Below, one piece after another: positions 44,645 to 54,430 of a stretch of 64,000 bases of DNA. Origin of the DNA: Inia geoffrensis. Taxonomy: Eukaryota > Chordata > Mammalia > Artiodactyla > Iniidae. A model generated the notes under the pieces. It saw nothing but the letters and a program-made list of their open reading frames with translations, had not been told where the DNA came from and did not search any database. Location: contig CM070901.1 in assembly GCA_036417435.1 (NCBI GenBank), positions 8,592,001 to 8,656,000 of the forward strand. The letters are read 5' to 3'. Both the position numbers and the translations under genes were made by a program. The number at the start of each line of letters is the position of its first letter. The stretch's first letter is position 1.

Positions 44645-45478
44645 TTTTTTGAATAGACTTTATTTTTTAGAGCAGTTTTAGATTCACAGCAAAACTGAGC
44701 AGAAAGTATAGAGTTCCCATATACCCTCTGCTCCCACCATCAACATCCACCACCATGTTATTACAATTGTTGAAACTACATTGACACATTATATTCACCC
44801 AAAGTCCACGGTTTACATTAGGATTCACTCTGGATGTTGTACATTCTACGGGTTTGGACAAATGTATATGACATTTTACAGTAAGTCCCCTACACGCAAA
44901 CCTTCAAGTTGAAAACTTTCAAAGATGCGAATGGGCGTTCCCGTGTCCAATCACGTAAGTTAGTTCACATGTCTGTCGTACATTGTCATGTGCGTGCCTC
45001 CTCTATAAGTGATTGTCCTTTTGTGTATTTTACTGTACAGTACTATATAGAGTACAGTAGTGTACTATCTTTATTTCTTGCTTGTTCACTCAATGCCAGC
45101 CCCTGTATGCCAACGGTTGTACTGTACTACTGTACTTTTCAAGGCACTATACTGTAAGATTGAAAATGTTTTCTTTATTTTGGGTTTTTTTAATGTATTA
45201 TTTGTGTGAAAAGTATTATATACCTATTACAGCACAGTATTATATAGCCGACTGTGTTAGTTGGGTACCTAGGTTAACTTTGTTGGACTTAACGAACAAA
45301 TTGGACTTACGAACGCACTCTCAGAACGGAACTGGTTCGTATGTCGGGGACTTACTGTAGTTTCACTGCCCCCCAAATCCCCTGGGCTCTGCCTATTCAT
45401 CCTGCCCTTCTCCTATCCCCTGGCAACCACTGATCTTTTTACTGTCTCCATAATTTGCCTTTTCCAGAAGCAATGCAT
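44645..45478 (-). mobile_element. Old L1M 3' region, antisense, split by a Tigger-like element
   Basis: Left: GTTTTAGATTCACAGCAAAAC, TCAACATCCACCACCATG. Right: GTTTCACTGCCCCCCAAATC, CTGGCAACCACTGATC. The two pieces are contiguous antisense L1M text once the transposon at 44879-45357 and one TA are removed. Confidence 0.8.
44879..45357 (+). mobile_element. Tigger-like (pogo) element, 479 bp, non-coding
   Basis: Begins CAGTAAGTCCCCTACACGC and ends GTCGGGGACTTACTG, flanked by TA on both sides. Its 5' UTR-like part (GAGTACAGTAGTGTACTATC) runs straight into the element's 3' UTR (CTTGTTCACTCAATGCCAGC), so all transposase coding is deleted. It is 1 bp longer than the copy at 16286 but has a different deletion. 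Confidence 0.9.
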
Positions 45479-45631
45479 TTTTCACACTGTGGCCAGAGTG
45501 CTTTTTCTAGGATGACAACCTTCTCTCTCATGCTCCAGGATCTCCACTGATCTCAGGTCAGATCTAAACATGGTGCTGATCTGGCCATGGTCAAGGTCTT
45601 CAGTTTCTCTCCTTTCATGGAGACTATTGCA

Positions 45632-45662
<31 letters not shown>

Positions 45663-45676
45663 GTGTGTGTGTGTAG
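45632..45676. repeat. (GT)n microsatellite
   Basis: About 22 GT units with one GC interruption. Antisense translation yields a His-Thr repeat in a meaningless 144-residue frame. Confidence 0.97.
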
Positions 45677-45759
45677 GGAGACCGATCTATAAACAGTGAA
45701 ACTAAAAAATAATAGGGTGAGCTCATGTGGCAGTAAGTACCATAAAGATGCTAAACCAG

Positions 45760-46010
45760 TAATGGGATAGGGAGTGCCTGGAGCTTGGGAGACTTGGCTA
45801 AGGTGGCGTGATTTGGGCTGAGAGGTGAATGATGAGGAGTTGCCGTGAAAAGATCTTGGGGATGAGCCCCCCAAGCACAGCAAAGAGCAAGTGCAAAGGT
45901 CCCGGGGAATCACCATTCCAGGTAGGTATGAAAAACAGAAACAGGCCAGTATTCTGCAGAGTGGTTGGTAGGCACGGTGGTTTGATGAGTGTTTTGAATA
46001 GCATCTGTGG
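45760..46010 (+). mobile_element. Probable family-B repeat fragment
   Basis: GGGCTGAGAGGTGAATGATG, CAAAGAGCAAGTGCAAAGGTC and AGGCCAGTATTCTGCAG agree with the second half of family B. Confidence 0.5.
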
Positions 46011-46019
46011 AAGAGGGGA

Positions 46020-46212
46020 AAGGCACTAGCATTTATTGAGGCTTCTTATTGATGTAATAGACTTTAATTCTGAAGAGTTTAGAAATGATCCCTTTTTACC
46101 ATATGAAAAGAAAAGATCACAAAATTTATGGATAACTTGCCCAGGTTCTCACAGTCAGCAACAGCGGAAGGTGGATCTGAACTCAGCTCTGCCTGACTTT
46201 CAGACACACCTC
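46020..46212 (-). mobile_element. MIR SINE, antisense
   Basis: GCACTAGCATTTATTGAGG, AACTTGCCCAGGTTCTCACAG and GAAGGTGGATCTGAACTCAG are MIR antisense landmarks. The middle is diverged. Confidence 0.75.
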
Positions 46213-46629
46213 CCACCTTTATGTATTTTCCTTGGTAAAAGAATTCAGGATGTTTATCTCTCCTGAAGAGCTTATCCGTGAGTGTCCTTTATTCACTTTT
46301 ATTTGTGTTGTAGTTATCTCTTTTTATATGTGTGATATGACTCTGCTTTAGAAAGTAAACTACCAGGAATCATAAACCATTTCAATCTGCCATTCCCACC
46401 TGCACTTAGCTCTGTTTAAATATAAAACCATCAGGACTGAGTTTAAGGGAAAAATCAAGGGATTAATGTGTCTCTCAGCAAAACCTCCCTTATGAAAAGG
46501 GAACACCTTAGGTCTTGTGAGATGATGGCTCATTATATGTACTCCTAGAGTTTATATTCTAGTTTTCTTAGTTGATGATGCCAGTGAGTTTGGCAGTATA
46601 TGTCAAACAGAGCAGATGTCTTACATTTT
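46213..46629. other. No feature recognised
   Basis: Low-repeat flank of the large L1 insertion. Confidence 0.35.
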
Positions 46630-46658
46630 AAAGAGATGTCCAAGAAGGACACTACATA

Positions 46659-49600
46659 ATGATCAAGGGATCAATCCAAGAAGAAGATATAACAGTTGTA
46701 AATATTTATGTACCCAACATAGGATCACCTCAGTACATAAGGCAAATGCTAACAGCCATGAAAGGGGAATTCGACAGTAACGCAATCATAGTAGGGGACT
46801 TTAACACCCCCCTTTCACCAATGGACAGATCATCCAAAATGAATATAAATAAGGAAAAACAAGCTTTAAATGATACATTGAACAAGATACACTTAATTGA
46901 TATTTATAGGACATTCCATCCAAAAACAGCAGAATACACGTTTTTCTCAAGTGCTCATGGAATGTTCTCCAGGATAGATCATATCTTGGGTCACAAATCA
47001 CGCCTTGGTAAATTTAAGAAAATTGAAATTGTATCAAATATCATTTCTGACCACAACGCTATGAGACTAGAAATCAATTACAGGACAAAAATCGGTAAAA
47101 AATACAAACACATGGAGGCTAAACAATACAATACAATATAATACTACTTAATAACCAAGGGATCACTGAAGAAATCAAAGAGGAAATCAAAAAATACCTA
47201 GAAATAAATGACAATGAAAACACGAGGACCCAAAACCTATGGGATGCAGCAAAAGCAGTTCTAAGAGTGAAGTTTAGAGCAATACAAGCCTACCTCAGGA
47301 AACAAGAAACATCTCAAATAAACAATGTAACCTTACACCTAAAGCAATTAGAGAAAGAAGAACCAAAAAACCCCCAAAGTTAGCAGAAGGAAAGAAATCA
47401 TAAAGATCAGAACATAAATAAATGAAAAAGAAATGAAGGAAACAGTAGCAGAGATCAATAAAACTAAAAGCTGGTTCTTTGAGAAAATAAACAAAATTGA
47501 TAAACCATTAGCCAGACTCATCAAGAAAAAAAGGGAGAAGACTCAAATCAATAGAATTAGAAATGAAAAAGGAGAAGTAACAGCTGACACTGCAGAAATA
47601 CAAAGGATCATGAGAGATTACTACAAGAACTCTATGCCAATAAAATGGACAACCTGGAAGAAATAGACAAATTCTTAGAAATGCACAACCTGCCAAGACT
47701 GAAACAGGAAGAAATAGAAAACATAAACAGACCAATCACAAGCACTGAAATTGAAACTGTGATTAAAAATCTTCCAACAGGGCTTCCCTGGTGGCGCAGT
47801 GGTTGAGAGTCCACTTGCCGATGCAGGGGACACGGGCTCGTGCCCTGGTCTGGGAGGATCCTGCATGCCACAGAGCGGCTGGGCCCGTAGGCCATGGCTG
47901 CTGAGCCTGCGCGTCCGGAGCCTGTGCTCCATGACGGGAGAGGCCACAACAGAGGCCCGCATACCGCAAAAAAAAAATCTTTCAACAAACAAAAGCCCAG
48001 GACAGGATGGCTTCACAGGAGAATTCTATCACATATTTAGAGAAGAGCTAACACCTGTCCTTCTCAAACTCTTCCAAAATATAGCAGAGGGAGGAACACT
48101 CCCAAACTCACTCTACGAGGCCACCATCAGCCTGATACCAAAACCAGACCAAGATGTCACAAAGAAAGAAAACTACAGGCCAATATCACTGATGAATATA
48201 GATGCAAAAGTCCTCAACAAAATACTAGCAAACAGAATCCAACAGCACATTAAAAGGATCATACACTAGGATCAAGTGGGGTTTATACCAGGAATGCAAG
48301 GATTCTTCAATATACACAAATCAATCAATGTGATACACCATATTAAAAACTGAGGGGAAAAAACATATGATCATCTCAACAGATGCAGAGAAAGCTTTCA
48401 ACAAAATTCAACACCCATTTATGATAAAAACCCTCAAGAAAGTAGACACAGAGGGAACTAACCTCAACATAATAAAGGTCATACATGACAAACCCACAGC
48501 CAACGTCATTCTCAATGGTGAAAAACTGAAACCATTTCCACTAAGATCAGGAACAAGACAAGGTTGCCCACTCTCACTTCTATTATTCAACATAGTTTTG
48601 GATGTTTTAGTCACAGCAATCAGAGAAGAAAAAGAAATAAAAGGAATCCAAATCGGAAAAGAAGAGGTAAATCTGTCACTGTTTGCAGATGACATGATAC
48701 TATACATAGAGAATCCTAAAGATGCTACCAGGAAACTACTAGAGCTAATCAATGAATTTGGTAAAGTAGCAGGATACAAAATTAATGCACAGAAATCTCT
48801 TGCATCCCTATACACTAATGATGAAAACTCTGAAAGAGAGTTTAAGGAAACACTCCCATTTACCATTGCAACAAAGAGAATAAAATACCTAGGAATAAAC
48901 CTACCAAAGGAGACAAAAGACCTGTATGCAGAAAACTATAAGACACTGATGAAAGAAACTAAAGATGACATAAACAGATGGAGAGATATACCATGTTCTT
49001 CGATTGGAAGAATCAACATTGTGAAAATACTATATTACCCAAAGTAATCTACAGGTTCAATGCAATCCCTATCAAACTAACTATGGCATTTTTCAGAGAA
49101 CTAGAACAAAAAATGTCACAATTTGTATGGAAACACAAAAGACCCCAAATAGCCAAAGCAATCTTGAGGCAAAAATACAGATCTGGAGGAATCAGACTCC
49201 TTGACTTCAGACTATGCTACAAAGCTACAGTAATCAAGACAGTATGGTACTGGCACAAAAACAGAAATATAGATCAATGGAACAGGATAGAAAACACAGA
49301 GAGAAACCCACGCACATATGGCTATCCTATATTTGATAAAGGAGGCAAGAATATACAATGGAGAAAAGATAGCCTCTTCAATAGTGGTGCTGGGAGAACT
49401 GGACAGCTACATGTAAAAGAATGAAATTAGAACACTCCCTAACACCCTACACAAAAATAAACTCAAAATGGATTAAAGACCTAAATGTAAGGCCAGATAC
49501 TATAAAACTCTTAGAGGAAAACACAGGCAGAACAATCTATGACATAAATCACAGCAAGATCCTTTCTGACCCACCTCCCGGAGAAATGGAAATAAAAAGA

Positions 49601-50330
49601 AACAAATGGGACCTAATGAAACTTAAAAGCTTTTGCACAGCAAAGGAAAACATAAACAAGATAGAAAGACAATCCTCAGAATGGGAGAATATATTTGCAA
49701 ATGAAGCAACTGACAAAGGATTCATCTCCAAAATTTACAAGCAGCTCATGCAGCTCAATAGCAGAAAAACAAACAGCCCAATCCAGAAATGGGCAGAAGG
49801 CCTAAATAGACATTTCTCCAAAAAGATACATATTGCCAAAAACACATGAAAGGATGCTCAACATCACTAATCATTAGAGAAATACAAGTCAAAACTACAA
49901 TGAGGTATCACCTCACACCAGTCTGAATGGTCATCATCAAAAAATCTAGAAACAATAAATGCTGGAGAGCGTGTGGAGAAAAGGGAACCCTCTTGCACTG
50001 TTGGTGGGAATGTAAATTGATACGGCCACTATAGAGAACAGTATGGAGGTTCCTTAAAAAAATAAAAATAGAACTACTGTACAGCCCAGCAATCCCACTA
50101 CTGGGCATATACCCTGAGGAAACCATAGTTCAAAAAGAGTCATGTACCACAATGTTCACTGCAGCACTATTTACAATAGCCAGGACACGGAAGCAACCTA
50201 AGTGTCCATCGACAGATGAATGGATAAAGATGATGTGGCACATACATACAGAAATATTACTCAGCCATAAAAAGAAATGAAATTGAGGTATTTGTAGGGA
50301 GGTGGATGGACCTAGAGTCTGTCATACAGA
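46659..50330 (+). pseudogene. Decayed L1 ORF2 (endonuclease, reverse transcriptase, C-terminus)
   Basis: ORF2 encodes the endonuclease/reverse transcriptase that copies L1 RNA into DNA. Endonuclease motifs: GDFN at about 46794 and SDH at about 47046. Reverse transcriptase: motif A-like [13 protein letters not shown] near 48385, motif [11 protein letters not shown] near 48547, and FADD (the YXDD-equivalent catalytic box) at 48682-48693. The C-terminus runs to about 50330. At least three frame breaks, an in-frame stop at 48267, a further stop between 48269 and 48367, and the SINE at 47780 disrupt it, so no full protein can be made. Confidence 0.93.
47780..47972 (+). mobile_element. CHR-2 SINE inside L1 ORF2
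   Basis: GGGCTTCCCTGGTGGCGCAG head, short-form body with a small deletion near the end, A-tail. AAAAATCTTYCAACA flanks it (47765-47779 and 47973-47987). It separates the N-terminal and reverse transcriptase parts of the broken ORF2 and creates a chimeric frame (47799-48269) that is not a gene. Confidence 0.97.
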
Positions 50331-50767
50331 GTGAAGTAAGTCAGAAAGAGAAAAACAAATACCATATGCTAACACATATATATGGGATCTAAAAAAAAAA
50401 AAAAAAAGGTTCTGAAGAACCTAGGGGAGGAGAGGAAAAAGACACAGACATAAGAGAGTGGACTTGAGGACACTGGGAGGGGGAAGGATAAGCTGGGACG
50501 AAGTTAGAGAGTGGCATGGACATATATACACTACCAAATGTAAAATCGATAGCTAGTGGGAAGCAGCCACATAGCACCAGCAGATCAGCTTAGTAGTTTG
50601 TGTCCACCTAGAGGGGTGGGATAGGGAGGGTGGGAGGGAGATGCAAGAGGGAGGGGATATGGGCATATATGTATTCCTATAGCTGATTCACTTTGTTATA
50701 AAGCAGAAACTAACACACCATTCTAAAGCAATTATACTCCAATACAGATGTTAAAAATAAATAAATA

Positions 50768-50960
50768 GGGCTTCCCTGGTGGCGCAGTGGCTGGAAGTCC
50801 GCCTGCCGATGCAGGGGGCGCGGGTTCGTGTCCCGGTCCGGGAGGATCCCGCATGCCGCGGAGCGCTGGGCCCGTGGGCCATGGCTGCTGGGCCTTTGCG
50901 TCCGGAGCCTGTGCTCCGCGGCGGGAGGGGCCACAGTGGTGGGAGGCCCGCGTACCGCAA
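50768..50960 (+). mobile_element. CHR-2 SINE in the L1 A-rich tail
   Basis: GGGCTTCCCTGGTGGCGCAG through GGAGGCCCGCGTACCGC, GC-rich and little decayed. It stands between AAATAAATA-type A-rich blocks, so it inserted into the poly-A tail of the L1. The low complexity prevents exact definition of its duplication. Confidence 0.95.
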
Positions 50961-51010
50961 AAAAAATAAAAAATAAAAAATAAATAAATAAATAAATAAA
51001 GAGATGTCCA

Positions 51011-51325
51011 TGGTCCTTAGGGAAAATGACCCGGTTTACAGTTTTTAAATAAAAAATTAGTGCATAAGATGTAATGAAATAGGGTGGTTCAACTGTAGGA
51101 TATACACACATGGTGGTCTGTCAGGTTATCTCAATGTAAAAGCACAAAAAAAGGATGTGATGTTGACTACACTGTCTCACAGGCTTCTGAGGTTGCACCT
51201 TGGCTGGGGAAGAATTAAAAAACAAGGTTGAATCATCATATTGGCGTCTCCCACATTTTTAAAGAAAGTCCTCTATTGAGCTCTCTCATTTCATAATGAT
51301 AAATAATATAACAATTGAAATATAG
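51011..51325. other. No feature recognised
   Basis: Short single-copy-looking segment between the L1 and the Tigger-like element. Confidence 0.35.
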
Positions 51326-51327
51326 TA

Positions 51328-52077
51328 CAGTAAGTCCCCTACACATGAACCTTCAAGTTGCGAGCTTTCAAAGATGCGAACGTTGCCCGGAGAAAGGACA
51401 AAGAGAGACAAGAAGAAGGAGAGGTAACTGAAGAACTGAAGAGATTCACGACGCAGGAAACGGCAGGGGATGTTCTTTATCTGAGGAGGCACTGTTAGTT
51501 TTTGAGGCACAGGACACAAACGTAGAACAGCACACAGAGGTTGCAGCAGCCGTTCAGAATGCAATCCAGCGCTACCGTGTCATCTAGGACGAGAAAAAAA
51601 GAGCTACTACCCAGACATCGCTGGATCGTTTTTCCAAGAGGGTAAATAGAATTGAATCCAGCAAGGAACCAGAACGTGTGCCATCCACGTCAGGCGTGAG
51701 TGAAATGGCAGCTTGCCCTCCGTCTCCTATTGCTGAGGATCCTTCAGCGTTACCATCTCCCACCTCCTCTCCCTCCTCCAGTCAGGAACTCTTCTTGCCT
51801 GTTCACTCGACGCCAGCCCCCGGATGCCAGCTGTTGTACTGTACTTCTGTATTTGTCAAGATACTGCATTGTAAGATTAAAAATATTTTCTTTATTTTTT
51901 GTGTTTGTTTTTTATATATTATTTGTGTGAAAAGTATTATAAACCTGTTACAGTACAGTACTATACAGCCAACTGTGTTAGTTGGGTACCTAGGCTAACT
52001 TTGTTGGACCTACGAACAAACTGAGCTTACAAACACGCTCTCAGAACAGAACTCGTTTGTACGAAGGGGACTTACTG
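51328..52077 (+). mobile_element. Tigger-like (pogo) element, 750 bp, keeps transposase 3' part
   Basis: Inverted ends CAGTAAGTCCCCTACACATG and GTACGAAGGGGACTTACTG with TA on both sides. The first ~60 bp match the 5' end of the copy at 44879, then coding-like sequence begins (about 51400), followed by the shared 3' UTR (CTGTTCACTCGACGCCAGCC onward). An internally deleted derivative of the same parent as 16286 and 44879. Confidence 0.92.
51415..51810 (+). pseudogene. Tigger-type transposase C-terminal remnant
   Basis: Conceptual translation over two frames shows EEVTEELKRFTTQE, then EEALLVFEAQDTN, a stop at about 51582, and TTQTSLDRFFKRVNRIESS followed by a Ser/Pro-rich end. Tigger/CENP-B-type transposases end in acidic and Ser/Pro-rich tails, so the context fits, but the catalytic DDE part is missing. 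It has at least one frameshift and one stop. Confidence 0.75.
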
Positions 52078-52079
52078 TA

Positions 52080-52822
52080 CCTGGAACGTGCCCTTTGTTC
52101 TGGTATGAAACCCCTTATGCTTCCATTTTGTTAAATGAAAAACACAATGCTTCTTACCCGTGGGCAGGAATAATTTAGACTTGTTCTCTATTATGTTTAA
52201 TTACTGCCTGAGTCGAGGTAGCCTGGCTTCATGCCCAAGTGTCAAGATGGCTTGGAGAAAGCAGGGGCGGAAATTGACTGGGAAAATGAGCTGTGCCGTG
52301 ATGAAGTAAAATTTCCGCGTTGAAAGTTAGCTTGTGAACCATGGTATAAGAACATATAATTAAAGAAGAGTACTAAAGATGTAAAAAGTCGTGACGATAA
52401 TATGAGAGTTCTAAGGCGAAAGGGCCAAAGAGAAGATAGCTCGGGCAACGTGGAAGTGTAGACAGGACGAGAAGGATAAAATACATAAGCCAAGTGTAAG
52501 AAGCCAATTCTAGAGGGTCAAATAGCTACGGAAACCAGTTAGAATTCATGCAGGAAGACTGAGAACAAAGCCCAGAGCCACTGAGAGGGCAGCTAGGATG
52601 TAGATTGAAGTCATATCAACAGATTGGAGTCAAGGAAGCAGTGGGTCTGAGCAGACTCCACGGCGGAGGAGCAGAGCTGGGACTGAAGACTAGAGAAGCG
52701 AAGTGTGTGACCAATTACTGATTTCTCGTCCCTGAACTTGTTTTGTTCTTGGTGACAGGTCTAGCAAGGGCAGCAAAACATTTCAGTGCTTCTGTTTAAA
52801 AAAAATCACACAGAAAATTGAC
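52080..52822 (+). other. Low-repeat, possible family-B trace
   Basis: 52220-52720 loosely resembles the last part of family B (AACCAGTTAGAATTCATGCAGG, GGATGTAGATTGAAGTC). I cannot support more. No exon recognised. Confidence 0.35.
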
Positions 52823-52874
52823 TGTTTCAAAATAGGTTGCCCTGTGAATGTTTCAAAATAAGTTGCCCTGTGAA
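52823..52874. repeat. 26-bp tandem duplication
   Basis: The unit TGTTTCAAAATARGTTGCCC continues to GTGAA and is repeated head to tail (52823-52848 and 52849-52874) with one G/A difference. Confidence 0.96.
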
Positions 52875-52904
52875 CCAAAACAGAATGAATATTCTGTTTT
52901 GGTT
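52873..52904. repeat. Perfect 14-bp inverted repeat with 4-base loop
   Basis: AACCAAAACAGAAT at 52873-52886, loop GAAT, then ATTCTGTTTTGGTT at 52891-52904. It abuts the 26-bp tandem duplication, sharing 2 bp. The arms are perfectly complementary. Confidence 0.97.
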
Positions 52905-54190
52905 TTATCTCCTTTGCCTTTAGCCAGGCCTTTTGCATTTTGTCGGATGGTGTATTGTCAGGCTGCGAAGTGCAGCAGAGAACAGGCCGACTTTGTATTT
53001 GAGCGCCCTAGCTTTTGTTACTTAAAGTACGAAGGCATTATTAGTCAAGTTGACAGAGAGGCTTAATGGTCTAAGAATTGGGAAGGGGTGAGTTGGGAAG
53101 TGTTTGGTGCTTTGAAGCCGATTGCTCTCAAATAGTTCTTTCTTTGCTCAAGTTGTTTCGTTTTGTTTTTCCTCTGTGGTAATAACCATGAAACATGCCA
53201 TCTGTTGGTCTCTCATGTCATTACACTGCAGATTCTAAGTGCTCCTGTAGTCTCATATATAAATCACTTATGCTTTCGTATGACATTTACTGTTCTCAAA
53301 TTCAACATAAATTGCCGCACAACAACATAATCGACAAGCCTGGCGTTATTCTGGCAAATGACTGCAATCGACTCTGGCATCCTCTGCTCCACCAGCCTCA
53401 TACTTGCCGCCTGCCAATCACTCAGCTGCTTTGACAGGGAGGTTCCAGAAACAACGAGAGTCATCACCATTGTTCACATCCAGGAAAAATCTTTGGGAGA
53501 TTCCCGTGCTGGTTCTTGAATAGGCCAAATGCCAATCTGATGAAAGTAACTTGGCATCTTATTTAATACGGGAGAAATGATTGTATGGCACAGATGGGGT
53601 TTTATTTCAGCAAGAATGGGTTTCACACTGTTTTGTGTAGCTTTGAAATCATGTGTTTTCCAGTGTCCAAGTCTGCTTTCCCTCTCATTTTTCCACGTTT
53701 CCGTGCTCCTGGCATTGCACAGAGGTGGGCGTTGCCCCATCCTCCGCCTCCGGAGCTGGATTCGCCATTGCTGTGATGGATGAAGGGCCATCGTACAGAA
53801 GGCCAGGGTGGGAGGGTAACAAAAAGCCTTATTTTTCTACTGAAGAATGCAACCTTAGGTTTTGTAGACTCCCCCGACATTCTCTTCTTTTCCAGCTATA
53901 GCAGGATAACAACAGTGTTATTTCAATAATCAGCTCTGGGGTTGCTCTCCTTGAGGAGACCCCAGGTATGCTTGAGGATAACACCAAGGTAGGCTACTCT
54001 GGGGGTGGAAGAGAAAGTGTCAAGGTTATGATCTGGAAGATAGGTGACAAGGAGATGATGCAGGGCTCTGCCAAAGAGGGAGGGAGGGAGGAAACAGCCT
54101 GAGAAAAGGTGAGGTCAGAACAGGATGGGCTCCTCTCAGGAAGGAGGCCTGGGAGAAAACTCATGGAAAGGTTGTCAAATACTTCAAGAA
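52905..54190. other. Transposon-poor stretch, possible conserved non-coding DNA
   Basis: Nearly 1.3 kb with no repeat family I can see. Contains ATGCCAA/TTGGCAT inverted half-sites (53529-53535, 53551-53557), a CAGCTG E-box near 53424, and a GGGAGGGAGGGAGG tract near 54079. Frames of 68-105 residues on both strands show no domain and no conserved splice pattern that I can assert. Confidence 0.4.
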
Positions 54191-54205
54191 CAGGATTTCT
54201 TCTTT

Positions 54206-54415
54206 TTTTTTTTTTTTTCTTTTGCGGTATGCGGGCCTCTCACTGTTGTGGCCTCTCCTATTTTGGAGCATAGGCTCCGGACGCGCAGGCTCAGCGGCCA
54301 TGGCTTACGGGCCCAGCCGCCCCGCGGCATGTGGCATCCTCCCGGACCGGGGCACGAACCCGTGTCCCCTGAATCGGCAGGCGGACTCTCAACCACTGCG
54401 CCACCAGGGAAGCCC
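54206..54415 (-). mobile_element. CHR-2 SINE, short form, antisense
   Basis: T-tail, TGCGGTATGCGGGCCTCTCAC, ending GCCACCAGGGAAGCCC. Perfect 15-bp duplication CAGGATTTCTTCTTT at 54191-54205 and 54416-54430. Confidence 0.97.
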
Positions 54416-54430
54416 CAGGATTTCTTCTTT

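Larger units (their letters stand above)
46643..50997 (+). mobile_element. LINE-1, about 4 kb, 5'-truncated, with two SINEs inside
   Basis: Sense L1 from mid-endonuclease of ORF2 to the end of the 3' UTR (TAGCTAGTGGGAAGCAGCCA, GCAATTATACTCCAATACAG) and an AAATAA-type tail. A 13-bp perfect duplication AAAGAGATGTCCA flanks it (46630-46642 and 50998-51010). ORF1, the 5' UTR promoter and the start of ORF2 are absent. It contains CHR-2 copies at 47780-47972 and in its tail at 50768-50960. Confidence 0.96.

Noticed and set aside
45482..45916. 144-residue minus-strand frame with a His-Thr repeat
   Set aside because: The repeat is simply the (GT)n microsatellite read in antisense.
48367..49047. The longest open frame (226 residues) as a gene
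   Set aside because: It is the reverse transcriptase section of a 5'-truncated, multiply broken L1 ORF2 (FADD box, [10 protein letters not shown]), not a host gene.
53474..53791. 105-residue minus-strand frame in the low-repeat block
   Set aside because: No family similarity that I know, and competing frames on the other strand. I keep only the non-coding suggestion.
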